From assembly GCA_014860005.1 (NCBI GenBank), contig JACZKP010000018.1, positions 1 to 8,855 of the forward strand: a stretch of 8,855 nt of DNA, written 5' to 3'. This DNA comes from Verrucomicrobiota bacterium (GTDB lineage Bacteria > Verrucomicrobiota > Verrucomicrobiae > Limisphaerales > UBA11358). The position numbers were made by a program, and so were the translations under genes. The notes below the pieces were generated by a model. It was not told the origin of the DNA and searched no databases. It saw only the letters and a list, made by a program, of their open reading frames with translations. Positions 1-6,515 of this stretch are shown one piece after another. How positions within the stretch are numbered: the stretch's first letter is position 1; each line of letters opens with the position of its first letter.

Positions 1-10
1 CAGACAGTTC

Positions 11-24
11 TGGGTGGTCACCCA
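11..24. repeat. Short interrupted palindrome in the terminal repeat
   Basis: TGGGTG and CACCCA form 6-bp arms around a 2-bp centre. The mirror copy is at 8832-8845. It could be a protein-binding site or a transposon-end hairpin, but 6-bp arms are short and nothing nearby assigns a role. Confidence 0.35.
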
Positions 25-88
25 ACCCCCAGGTCCACCCATTAACAGTTGGCCCGAAATCCTCGGAAAATACTCACTCTGAAACCTG

Positions 89-126
89 TCTCCTTTTGAA
101 CTCGCGCAGAAATCTCCTTTTGAACT
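89..126. repeat. Two 14-bp motifs at 24-bp spacing (left copy)
   Basis: TCTCCTTTTGAACT occurs at 89-102 and again, identical, at 113-126, so the period is 24 bp with a 10-bp GC-rich spacer. On the opposite strand each copy reads AGTTCAAAAGGAGA and includes a strong Shine-Dalgarno-like AAGGAGA, but no start codon follows at normal spacing. Two identical sites about two helical turns apart could bind a dimeric transposase or regulator on one DNA face. That role is an inference from geometry only. Confidence 0.6.
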
Positions 127-221
127 ACCGCCGACAAGGGGCGAATCGAAGGTTGCAAGTTCTCGCTGGGGAACTAAATTCTGCCCGCACCAGACAAGCC
201 CGTGAGTTTGACGACTGAACT

Positions 222-677
222 ATGAAGACGATTGCGAACCGCATTTTCGCACCGGAGCCGGGAAACACGCTCAGCAATGCAGCACTGCTTGTGCTGCGGC
301 TGTGGCTCGGCTTGAGCATGTTTTTCCTGCACGGCCTGGATAAACTCATTAATTTCGGCGACAAGTCGTCGAAGTTTCCCGACCTGTTGGGGCTGGGGAG
401 TACTGGCAGCCTGACGCTGGCCGTGTTCGCCGAGGTGTTTTGCAGCGCGATGCTGGTGCTGGGATTGGTCACCCGTTTTGCCGCCTTCAATTTGTGCGCC
501 ACGATGTTGGTAGCCTACGCGGTGGTTCACAAGTTGGCGTTAAGCGGTTCAAACAGCGGTGAACTGGCGTTTATTTACCTGGCAGGATATGTGGTGCTGC
601 TGATTGCCGGCCCCGGACGGTACTCCGCCGATGCCTGTTTGTTCGCCAAACCGCCAAGATTCACCAACGCAGGTTGA
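222..677 (+). CDS. DoxX family integral membrane protein
   Basis: This 151-residue protein has the size and layout of the DoxX family. These are small inner-membrane proteins with four helices, related to the thiosulfate:quinone oxidoreductase subunit DoxD/DoxX, and most bacterial members have no proven reaction. Four hydrophobic segments are visible at about residues 20-42, 60-83, 84-104 and 113-131. The first carries the typical LRLWLGLSMFFLHGLDKL stretch, in which the glycine and the HG-x-x-K pattern resemble DoxX helix 1. A short basic tail ends the protein. ATG at 222 is chosen because helix 1 follows directly and no better start exists; there is no clear Shine-Dalgarno sequence. The gene is the first to read inward from the left repeat, whose edge is 80 bp upstream. 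It lies 48 bp before the beta-propeller gene, so the two may be co-transcribed. Family assignment is firm; a role in redox or quinone chemistry is only family knowledge. Confidence 0.88.
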   Translation: MKTIANRIFAPEPGNTLSNAALLVLRLWLGLSMFFLHGLDKLINFGDKSSKFPDLLGLGSTGSLTLAVFAEVFCSAMLVLGLVTRFAAFNLCATMLVAYAVVHKLALSGSNSGELAFIYLAGYVVLLIAGPGRYSADACLFAKPPRFTNAG

Positions 678-725
678 TCCGGCTCTCGTCGGCTGATCGC
701 AATATACCTTTTCACCGTCACCCAA

Positions 726-2006
726 ATGAAAGCGTTCTTCTGCTCTGGTTGGGTCCTGGTTCTGGGCCTGGTTTTCACCGCCTCGAGTGAAGCGCAGGAG
801 TGGACGCGGTTTCGCGGGCCAAACGGCACCGGCCTCAGCGAGGCGAAGACCATCCCCACGCAATGGACGGACGCGGATTTCAACTGGAAAGCTGCCCTGC
901 CCGGTGTGGGTCATTCCTCGCCAGTCTTGTGGGGCGACAAAATCTTTCTCACCAGCGCCGACGAACGGCAAATGCAGTTCATCGTGCTGTGCCTGAACGC
1001 AGGTGATGGCAGCACGCTCTGGCAAAAGACATTTCCGTTCATGCCGCATCGCAAGCACGCCAACAACGCCTTCGCGGCGTCCACCCCGACGGTGGATGCG
1101 GAGCGCGTTTACATCAGCCGCACCGAACCGGCGCATAACTTCCTGTTCGCGCTCGATCACCGCGGCGAAATGGTTTGGGAGAAGGACCTTGGCCCGCATC
1201 GCACGCAACACGCCGGCGGTCCCTCGCCGATCCTCCACGCCGGCATGGTGGTGCTGGCCAACGAACATGATGGTGAGAGTTTCCTCGTGGCCGTGGACGC
1301 GCGCACGGGGAAGATACGTTGGAAGACGCCGCGTCAGACTGGCAATTCGGCGGCCGCGTATTCCACGCCGTGCGTTTATCAACCGAAAGTCGGGATGCCC
1401 GTGCTCATCTTCAACAGCGAGGTGCATGGTATCGCCGGGGTCGCGCCAGATTCGGGCAAGGTGCTTTGGGAATTTGCGGCAGCGTTCGACAAACGTAGCG
1501 TCAGTTCACCGGTGATTGCAGGGGAACTGATCATCGGTTCTTGTGGCAGCGGCGGTGGCGGCAATTACGTTGTTGCGGTGCGGCCCGGCGATGCAACCGG
1601 CGCGAAACAGCCGGAACGCGCGTACGAAATCCGCCGATCCGCCCCCTACGTGCCCACCAGCGTGGCGGTTGGCGAACTGCTTTTCCTGTGGAGCGATGCC
1701 GGCATCGTGACTTGCGTTAGCGCCGCCTCGGGTGAAGTGAAATGGCAGGAGCGTGTCGGTGGAAATTTCTTCAGCTCACCAATCTGGGTGGATGGCCGGT
1801 TGTTCGGCGTTTCGACGCGCGGTGAAGTTGTGGTCCTGGCCGCATGGGATCGCTTCGAAGTTCTTGCCCGCAATGCCTTGGGCGAACAGACTCACAGCAC
1901 ACCCGCCGTGGCCGGAGGCCGGATGTATGTGCGCTCGCTCCGCCAACTGTTCAGCATCGGTGGCAAGGCTGTGCCCGATTCGCCGGCCAGCGCTCCGGGC
2001 TTGTAG
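726..2006 (+). CDS. Secreted PQQ-like beta-propeller repeat protein
   Basis: The 426-residue protein starts with a Sec signal peptide: K2, a hydrophobic core at about 8-19, and probable cleavage after SSEA at residue 23. The mature protein begins with WTRFRGPNGTGLS, the usual opening of the exported PQQ-like (BamB-like) eight-bladed propellers abundant in Planctomycetes and Verrucomicrobia. Repeated blade signatures are visible, such as VVLANEHDGESFLVAVDARTG near 175-195, then a G-K-I-R-W strand, DSGKVLWEF near 240-248, and ASGEVKWQE near 334-342. The DG/TG-x-x-W pattern stabilises blades. I see no quinoprotein dehydrogenase features such as vicinal cysteines or a cytochrome c CxxCH motif. 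It is more likely a scaffold or binding protein than an alcohol dehydrogenase. The substrate is unknown. ATG 726 lacks an obvious Shine-Dalgarno sequence but is fixed by the signal peptide. The stop lies 7 bp from the stop of the convergent P1 peptidase gene. Confidence 0.9.
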   Translation: MKAFFCSGWVLVLGLVFTASSEAQEWTRFRGPNGTGLSEAKTIPTQWTDADFNWKAALPGVGHSSPVLWGDKIFLTSADERQMQFIVLCLNAGDGSTLWQKTFPFMPHRKHANNAFAASTPTVDAERVYISRTEPAHNFLFALDHRGEMVWEKDLGPHRTQHAGGPSPILHAGMVVLANEHDGESFLVAVDARTGKIRWKTPRQTGNSAAAYSTPCVYQPKVGMPVLIFNSEVHGIAGVAPDSGKVLWEFAAAFDKRSVSSPVIAGELIIGSCGSGGGGNYVVAVRPGDATGAKQPERAYEIRRSAPYVPTSVAVGELLFLWSDAGIVTCVSAASGEVKWQERVGGNFFSSPIWVDGRLFGVSTRGEVVVLAAWDRFEVLARNALGEQTHSTPAVAGGRMYVRSLRQLFSIGGKAVPDSPASAPGL

Positions 2007-2012
2007 GTGAAG

Positions 2013-3251
2013 CTATTTCTTCGGAACCGTTGACGAAGCCGGGCCGATGGCCCCGGCCTGTTCCAACAATTCCAGCACGCGCGCCAGCGGCAGTGCCGAT
2101 GCTTCTCCGCGAAAACCGGTGACGGTTCGGGCCGCGAACAGGGAATTGTAAATGGCCTCCTCCGTGGCTTCCGCCACCGCTTGGAACAAGGGAGTCATCC
2201 CTTCGTTGGCCAGCTCCGTGGCGTGATGGGTGGTTTCGCCGTAACGCCGACGACATTCCGGCGCGGTGGAGAAGGCGATGACGTAATCCCCCGAGCCATT
2301 GGACATGTTCGATCCGGTTCGCGCCAGGCCGACCATGGCGCGCGCGGCCAGCCGTTCCAGGTTTCGGGAGTTCAACGGAGCATCGGTGGCGACTACAATC
2401 ATGATGCTGCCATCGCCGGTGTTGTTGCTGGACTGCGAATCCACGGCTGTCTCCTGAGCGCCCAGCCCAGCCGTTCCTTGGTGCGCTCGCGTGGCGGCTT
2501 GGCGTCCCAACTCACGGCCAACCCGCACGCCATTGATTGACAGATCGCCGCCGAAATTACTCTGCACCAATACGCCGACCGTGTAACCGCCAGACTTGCC
2601 CGGCAACTTGCGCGAACTGGTGCCAATGCCGCCTTTCCAACCGAACGCCACTGTGCCCGTGCCGGCGCCCACTCCCCCTTCCTCCACCACGCCGTCCGTG
2701 GCGTTTGTCAGTGCGTGGATGACATGTTCTGCGAGGATTGGCCGCGCACGGATATCGCTCAGAAAACCGTCGTTGGTTTCGCCTACCACGGGATTGATGG
2801 ACCGGACTTCCGCCATCCCCGGCTGGCCCAGCAGCCAGGCAACCATCGCATCCGCCGCTTTCCATACACTCAACGTGCCGGTGAGCAGAATTGGCGTTTC
2901 CAACTCGCCCAGTTCCTGAACCTGCGTTACGCCGAGCAGCTTTCCGAAACCGTTGCCGACGTGAATTGCGGCTGGCACGCGCTCGCGAAAAACATTGCCA
3001 CTGTGTGGCAGGATCGAGGTAATTCCCGTGTGGATGGATTTGCCTGATACGATCGTGGTATGTCCGACGCGCACACCCGCCACGTCGGTGATCGCGTTTA
3101 ACGGTCCCGGCGACAACGAACCGACAATCACCCCGGCATCACGCGCCCGGGGGCGGGCGGAATCCGGCTGGCTGCTCATGGACAGGACGCAACCGATCAC
3201 CATGACGCCGACCATGAGGGGCAAGGATTTCAACGCGGATGGAGTCGTCAT
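2013..3251 (-). CDS. P1 family peptidase (DmpA/BapA-like), probable lipoprotein
   Basis: The 412-residue protein matches peptidase family S58/P1, whose members (DmpA L-aminopeptidase/D-esterase, BapA beta-peptidyl aminopeptidase) are N-terminal nucleophile hydrolases that cleave themselves into two chains. Supporting stretches are ITDVAGVRVGHTT near 54-66, the glycine-rich GGVGAGTGTVAFGWKGGIG near 192-210, and QSNFGGDLSINGVRVGREL near 230-248. The self-cleavage site is TGDGSIMIVVATDAP near 278-292, placing Gly281 before the predicted nucleophile Ser282. The N-terminus has a hydrophobic stretch followed by V-I-G-C, so Cys21 fits a lipobox and envelope anchoring. I chose ATG 3251 because AAGG lies just upstream and it gives a compact signal peptide. 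An in-frame TTG at 3281, adding 10 residues and lying 2 bp after the fumarase stop, is possible. The gene follows fumarase beta by 32 bp and is probably co-transcribed. The natural substrate cannot be read from sequence. Confidence 0.92.
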   Translation of the reverse strand: MTTPSALKSLPLMVGVMVIGCVLSMSSQPDSARPRARDAGVIVGSLSPGPLNAITDVAGVRVGHTTIVSGKSIHTGITSILPHSGNVFRERVPAAIHVGNGFGKLLGVTQVQELGELETPILLTGTLSVWKAADAMVAWLLGQPGMAEVRSINPVVGETNDGFLSDIRARPILAEHVIHALTNATDGVVEEGGVGAGTGTVAFGWKGGIGTSSRKLPGKSGGYTVGVLVQSNFGGDLSINGVRVGRELGRQAATRAHQGTAGLGAQETAVDSQSSNNTGDGSIMIVVATDAPLNSRNLERLAARAMVGLARTGSNMSNGSGDYVIAFSTAPECRRRYGETTHHATELANEGMTPLFQAVAEATEEAIYNSLFAARTVTGFRGEASALPLARVLELLEQAGAIGPASSTVPKK

Positions 3252-3283
3252 CGCCTTGGAAAATTCTTCGCGTCGCTCCAAGG

Positions 3284-3859
3284 CTACAAGCGCTTCGCCA
3301 GTTCCGCCTGGCTGCTCGCCAGTACATCCTTGTGCAGCGAATTGCCGTGCGAATCAATCGTCACCACGGCGGGAAAATCCACCACTTCCAGTTCCCAGAT
3401 CGCCTCGGGCGAGCCAAACTCGTCCTTGAAATAAACGTTGCGCACTTTCTTGATGCACTCGGCCAGCACCTGCGCCGCGCCACCGATGCCGTGCAGATAC
3501 ACGCAGCCGTGTTCCTTGCACGCCGCCAGGGTCCGCTCACCCATGCCGCCTTTGCCGATGACGCCGCGCACGCCGAAGTCGCGGATGATCTGCCATTGAT
3601 ACGGTTCTTCACGAATGGACGTGGTCGGCCCGGCGGCGGTGCATTTATACGAACCGTCCGGCTGTTGCATCATCACCGGGCCGCAATGGTAAATGATGCC
3701 GTCCTTGAGGCTAACGCCGGGCGGCAACTGGCCGCCGTCGTGCAAGTACTTGTGGACCGCGTCGCGCCCGGTGAACACGACGCCGGAAATCAAAACCTCG
3801 TCGCCGACTTTCAGCGCGCGGATTTTTTCTTCGGTGAAGGGGAAACTTAGTTTCGTCAT
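3284..3859 (-). CDS. Class I fumarate hydratase/tartrate dehydratase beta subunit
   Basis: The 191-residue protein is a full-length Fe-S hydro-lyase C-terminal (FumA_C/TtdB) domain. In two-subunit class I fumarases this beta chain pairs with an alpha chain that carries the [4Fe-4S] cluster, and together they interconvert fumarate and malate, or dehydrate tartrate. Seen here are VGDEVLISGVVFTGRDAVH near 18-36, HCGP near 58-61, the conserved AGPTTSIRE near 76-84, and VIGKGGMG near 100-107 that shapes the dicarboxylate site. No alpha-subunit gene lies upstream or anywhere in the window; upstream is a RelE-type toxin whose stop is 12 bp before this ATG. The gene is intact and shows no frameshift, so it may work with an alpha chain encoded elsewhere. 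A degraded copy of its first 29 codons lies about 4.15 kb away on the same strand. Fumarase and tartrate dehydratase cannot be separated from the beta chain alone, so I give no symbol. Confidence 0.92.
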   Translation of the reverse strand: MTKLSFPFTEEKIRALKVGDEVLISGVVFTGRDAVHKYLHDGGQLPPGVSLKDGIIYHCGPVMMQQPDGSYKCTAAGPTTSIREEPYQWQIIRDFGVRGVIGKGGMGERTLAACKEHGCVYLHGIGGAAQVLAECIKKVRNVYFKDEFGSPEAIWELEVVDFPAVVTIDSHGNSLHKDVLASSQAELAKRL

Positions 3860-3871
3860 GGCAGGATTCTC

Positions 3872-4153
3872 TCAATTGAAACCGTCTTTGTAAATCTCGC
3901 GGCGATGACCAAGGGTGATCAGATGCAATTCGTTCCGCTCGACATTGAACTCGTAGATCACACGGTAGTCGCCGACGCGCAACCGGAAGGCGTCCACGCC
4001 TTGCATCCGATGATGATGAAATCCCCGCAGATTCATACCCAGTTCGCCAATCTGTCGCTGGATGCGCGCCTGAACACTTGCCGGGAAGGCGAGGAAACGG
4101 CGGTCAAACCGGTGGGAACAGATTTGCGTGGCCGCGCCGCCCGGCGAATTCAT
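3872..4153 (-). CDS. RelE/ParE-superfamily toxin of a type II TA module
   Basis: The 93-residue protein has the RelE/ParE fold pattern: two N-terminal helices (RFDRRFLAFP through RIQRQIGEL, about 15-38), then beta strands with AFRLRVGDYRVIYEFN (55-70) and LHLITLGHRREIYKD (76-90). Arg57, Arg59, Asp62-Tyr63-Arg64, His83-Arg84 and Tyr88 are the positions typical of RelE-like mRNA interferases. An active ribonuclease is therefore plausible, although ParE-type gyrase inhibition is not excluded. The start ATG overlaps the stop of the preceding antitoxin gene as ATGA, showing translational coupling. The first 13 residues are unusually long before the first fold element but no better start fits the coupling. 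The toxin stop is 12 bp upstream of the fumarase beta start, so the TA pair sits inside an apparent metabolic operon. Confidence 0.87.
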   Translation of the reverse strand: MNSPGGAATQICSHRFDRRFLAFPASVQARIQRQIGELGMNLRGFHHHRMQGVDAFRLRVGDYRVIYEFNVERNELHLITLGHRREIYKDGFN

Positions 4154-4335
4154 GGTTTGCGGACTCGATAACGCCCCTCCGCGATGTCTCGTTTTCCCGC
4201 TTCGATCTCCGCTTTAAATTCCTCTTTTAATTGCAACCGGTCTTCGAGCAGGTTCTCCAGCCAATCGCGAAGTTCCTCCTGCTCTTTTTGAGAGAGGCTG
4301 CGAACGTCGCTTTCAATCTGCGCCAACGTTTTCAT
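4150..4335 (-). CDS. Small acidic antitoxin paired with the RelE-type toxin
   Basis: This 61-residue protein is charged and predicted helical: MKTLAQIESDVRSLSQKEQE at the N-terminus, then an acidic leucine-rich stretch (about 22-45) and a basic tail ending RYRVRKP. It is the right size and position for an antitoxin: directly upstream of a RelE-type toxin with a 4-bp ATGA overlap. ATG 4335 is chosen because AGAAAGAAG lies just upstream. A TTG at 4395 would add 20 residues with low antitoxin character and would abut the neighbouring stop. No ribbon-helix-helix or Xre domain is obvious, so DNA binding and autoregulation are uncertain. Its N-terminal segment resembles that of the second antitoxin (8435-8686), with about 12 of 31 positions identical, although the partner toxins are unrelated. 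Confidence 0.72.
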   Translation of the reverse strand: MKTLAQIESDVRSLSQKEQEELRDWLENLLEDRLQLKEEFKAEIEAGKRDIAEGRYRVRKP

Positions 4336-4397
4336 AGCTTCTTTCTGACACAAAATCGTGGTGGCTTCAACCCCGCATTTCGCGGCCTTCCCCAATG

Positions 4398-6515
4398 TTA
4401 CCCGGAAAAGCTGAGCGTCCGCGACAGTTGCTCCCCCGTCGCAATGACCCGGACCACGACGGTTGCGGTGTGTTTGCCCGGTTTCAATTCCCGCAATTGC
4501 AGTTCGTGATAATGGTCATTGAGCAACGTGCCGCTGGGGCGCTTCTTGGAAACCAGCGTCGGCATCATCTCCCTGCCATCCAGCGACAACTTCACGAACT
4601 CCGTGATCGGCTGCCGGAGCAATCCCTGCGGTGTGTTTTCCCATGCGCACCGGATGCGAAGCGTGACTCCCGTGTCCGGTCGCGCAACTTCAAATTCATC
4701 CTCCGGCCGCACGACGACGATGGAAACGAGCGGGCGTTGTATTTCACGATTGTCCCACCAACGCCAGTCACGCTCACGAGCGCGCACGAACTCAAGCACT
4801 TCGTTTGAGCCGCCGTGCATCCAAGTTTTTCCACCGCTCCACTCGTCTTGCCGAACCGCTACCACCCAATTGTTTGTGAGCGCATTAAGCCAGCCCTCCC
4901 AAGTGGCCTCCCTGGCTAGGAAGAGTGTCCGGAAGCCAGTGGTCATATCGGCGAACCACCACGGCTCGGGGCCATGCGCGTCCTGCAAAGCGACGAAAGG
5001 AATTCTCCCTCGCCACCGATGCAGGAACGGTTCGCTGTTGGTGAAATCAGGATTGCCAAAATGGTACGTGCTGATGGCCGCATAACCGCCGCGCTCCACG
5101 GAGTCGTCGAGGAAAATGCGGACAAGTTCCTCGTTCTCGCCGAACTGCCAGATGAGCCGGCCATCGCCTTGCCGCAACGGCTTCAGCCGCCTTTCACGAA
5201 ACTCTCCCCAGCTCACCGCGCCTTGACTCGCCAGCGATGGACCGATGTTCGCGCCAGCCGGCGCAATGATATCGCTTGTGTGACTGTAAGTGCCGAAGCC
5301 CGGCACGTTCACCCACGTACCGTATTCTTCATTCGCGACGAAAAACTTCACCGGGACTTTCTGCTGATCGGCGATGTTCTGTGCGCGGGCCAGCCAGTTA
5401 GGTTTCGCGTTCTTCGCTCCCCACAAATGAATTCGCAGCGAGCGCGCAAGCTCGACTGCTTCCATCGGACTCCCCTGCCCATGCGCTTCGAGTTGGATGC
5501 TGAACACCTTGAGGCCCGCCGACAGCGACCGCTTGGTCGCCGGAGCGCGACGTTTCACTTCCGCCAAAGACTCGAACCCACCCAATGCCTCCAGCGCGTC
5601 GAGTGCGTAGTAAGTCGCCATCGGATTGCTCAGCCAACCCGGGCGATCAGCGAATCCGCCATCACTATTGGCCAACGAATGGAGCCAAGCCACACACTTC
5701 CTGGAATCCTTCGGTGATTCACCGAGTTGTTGCAGCGCCCGCACGGCGGCACGCGTATAAGCTACGTCCTCCACGCCTCCAAATTCCGGCTTGGGTTGAA
5801 ACGTGAAGCCTCCATTCGGAAGCTGGCAATCGCGCAGCCAGGCGATCATCTCGTCCCGCTTCTCCTGATCACGCTCTAGGACGCGCAAAGCCTGCAAACC
5901 CCACCACGTGCTCATCACATGCCCGTCGCTGCCATCCGTTGCGGGAGTGTTGTTGAAGCTGCCGTTCGCGCGGCGGCGGCTGTCGAGGTAAGCCGCAAAC
6001 TCCGACGGCAACTCGCTGGCAGGCACACCGAGCAGCGCTCGTGCGAGAATTACGCCCGTCTCGGAGGAAAACAGCGGATAGCCGTGCCGCTCATATTGCT
6101 TGAGGTACGCCAGCGGCTTTCTCCACGCGAGAATCTTTTCCTTCAACGCAGATGCATCTTCGCCCAGCCAGGCCAAGGTTTGAACTTGTTGGAAGTCGAA
6201 TGCGCGCCGTTCCTGATCCAGCTTCTTCAACGCGCCGGGATGATGCGTGCGAATGAACTCCGCAAGTTGCTTCGTCTGCGGTGGAGTTTTCCCCACCAAG
6301 CGATAACTACCAATGACGTAGAACGTCGGTGTGAGATGAGAATGATCCTGCCCTTCCCAACCGTAACCACCATCGCCACGAGCCAGGGATTCCAGGTAAC
6401 GGATGACGTCGCGGCGCCAGTCCGCAGCAGGCCACGATTGGCTGAACGAAGGCCACGGCAAGGCCGCCGCCGCGCCAGCCACCGCCGCCGCCCTGAGCAT
6501 CTCGCGCCGGTTCAT
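4398..6515 (-). CDS. Tat-exported prenyltransferase/squalene-cyclase-repeat protein
   Basis: The 705-residue protein starts with MNRREMLRAAAVAGAAAALP, a twin-arginine-type signal, so a folded, exported product is likely. Residues about 32-315 carry prenyltransferase/terpene-cyclase-type alpha-alpha barrel repeats with the G-[GS]-[FY] signature: ARGDGGYGW (46-53), RANGSFNN (182-189), LPNGGFTF (232-239) and NSDGGFAD (283-290). Each is followed by a Y/W-x-x-x-A-x-x-A-L helix. I see no DxDD squalene-hopene cyclase motif, so terpene cyclisation is not supported. Residues about 330-590 form a second region I do not recognise, rich in Trp, His and acidic residues (for example EEYGTWVNVPGFGTYSHTSD near 396-415 and HGPEPWWFADMTTGFRT near 514-530). 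It may be a hydrolase-like or sugar-binding domain. Residues about 595-705 look like a beta-sandwich. ATG 6515 is chosen over an upstream GTG because it gives the Tat signal and overlaps the sulfatase stop as ATGA, implying coupled translation and a shared task. Confidence 0.82.
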   Translation of the reverse strand: MNRREMLRAAAVAGAAAALPWPSFSQSWPAADWRRDVIRYLESLARGDGGYGWEGQDHSHLTPTFYVIGSYRLVGKTPPQTKQLAEFIRTHHPGALKKLDQERRAFDFQQVQTLAWLGEDASALKEKILAWRKPLAYLKQYERHGYPLFSSETGVILARALLGVPASELPSEFAAYLDSRRRANGSFNNTPATDGSDGHVMSTWWGLQALRVLERDQEKRDEMIAWLRDCQLPNGGFTFQPKPEFGGVEDVAYTRAAVRALQQLGESPKDSRKCVAWLHSLANSDGGFADRPGWLSNPMATYYALDALEALGGFESLAEVKRRAPATKRSLSAGLKVFSIQLEAHGQGSPMEAVELARSLRIHLWGAKNAKPNWLARAQNIADQQKVPVKFFVANEEYGTWVNVPGFGTYSHTSDIIAPAGANIGPSLASQGAVSWGEFRERRLKPLRQGDGRLIWQFGENEELVRIFLDDSVERGGYAAISTYHFGNPDFTNSEPFLHRWRGRIPFVALQDAHGPEPWWFADMTTGFRTLFLAREATWEGWLNALTNNWVVAVRQDEWSGGKTWMHGGSNEVLEFVRARERDWRWWDNREIQRPLVSIVVVRPEDEFEVARPDTGVTLRIRCAWENTPQGLLRQPITEFVKLSLDGREMMPTLVSKKRPSGTLLNDHYHELQLRELKPGKHTATVVVRVIATGEQLSRTLSFSG

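Larger units (their letters stand above)
1..141. repeat. Left copy of a perfect 141-bp terminal inverted repeat
   Basis: Bases 1-141 are the exact reverse complement of 8715-8855; I compared them base by base and found no mismatch. Identity stops sharply at 142 (C here, against T in the reverse complement of 8714). The block holds an interrupted palindrome (11-24) and two copies of a 14-bp motif spaced 24 bp apart (89-126). One inward frame is open from base 2 to a TGA at 80-82, reading a 26-residue tail ending in PEILGKYSL. The outward frame from 141 to 1 has no stop in 47 codons. Either could be the end of a gene carried by a longer repeat, but I recognise no protein family. The length of 141 equals the largest default k-mer of the MEGAHIT assembler. 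The block is therefore probably the shared overlap where the assembly broke at a longer repeat. Confidence 0.97.

Noticed and set aside
89..126. CRISPR-like repeat-spacer unit
   Set aside because: There are only two 14-bp repeats with a 10-bp spacer, far below CRISPR repeat and spacer sizes, and no cas genes.
158..175. Hairpin AGTTC...GAACT in the doxX leader as a riboswitch or attenuator
   Set aside because: The stem is 5-6 bp with a wobble pair and has no T-run or conserved riboswitch core. It is expected by chance at this length.
549..1427. Long minus-strand open frame opposite the beta-propeller gene
   Set aside because: It is a GC-driven shadow of a clear gene with a signal peptide and blade repeats. 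Its translation is rich in Arg, His and Gly and has no recognisable domain.
726..2006. PQQ-dependent dehydrogenase
   Set aside because: The propeller repeats are present, but the catalytic features of quinoprotein dehydrogenases (vicinal cysteines, heme c motif, usual length above 550 residues) are absent.
2036..2060. GC-rich hairpin near the convergent stops as a bidirectional terminator
   Set aside because: It lies inside the P1 peptidase coding region, has a bulge and is not followed by a T-run on either strand.
4398..6515. Squalene-hopene or other terpene cyclase
   Set aside because: The barrel repeats resemble the superfamily, but I see no DxDD motif. The long C-terminal half and Tat export do not fit a terpene cyclase.
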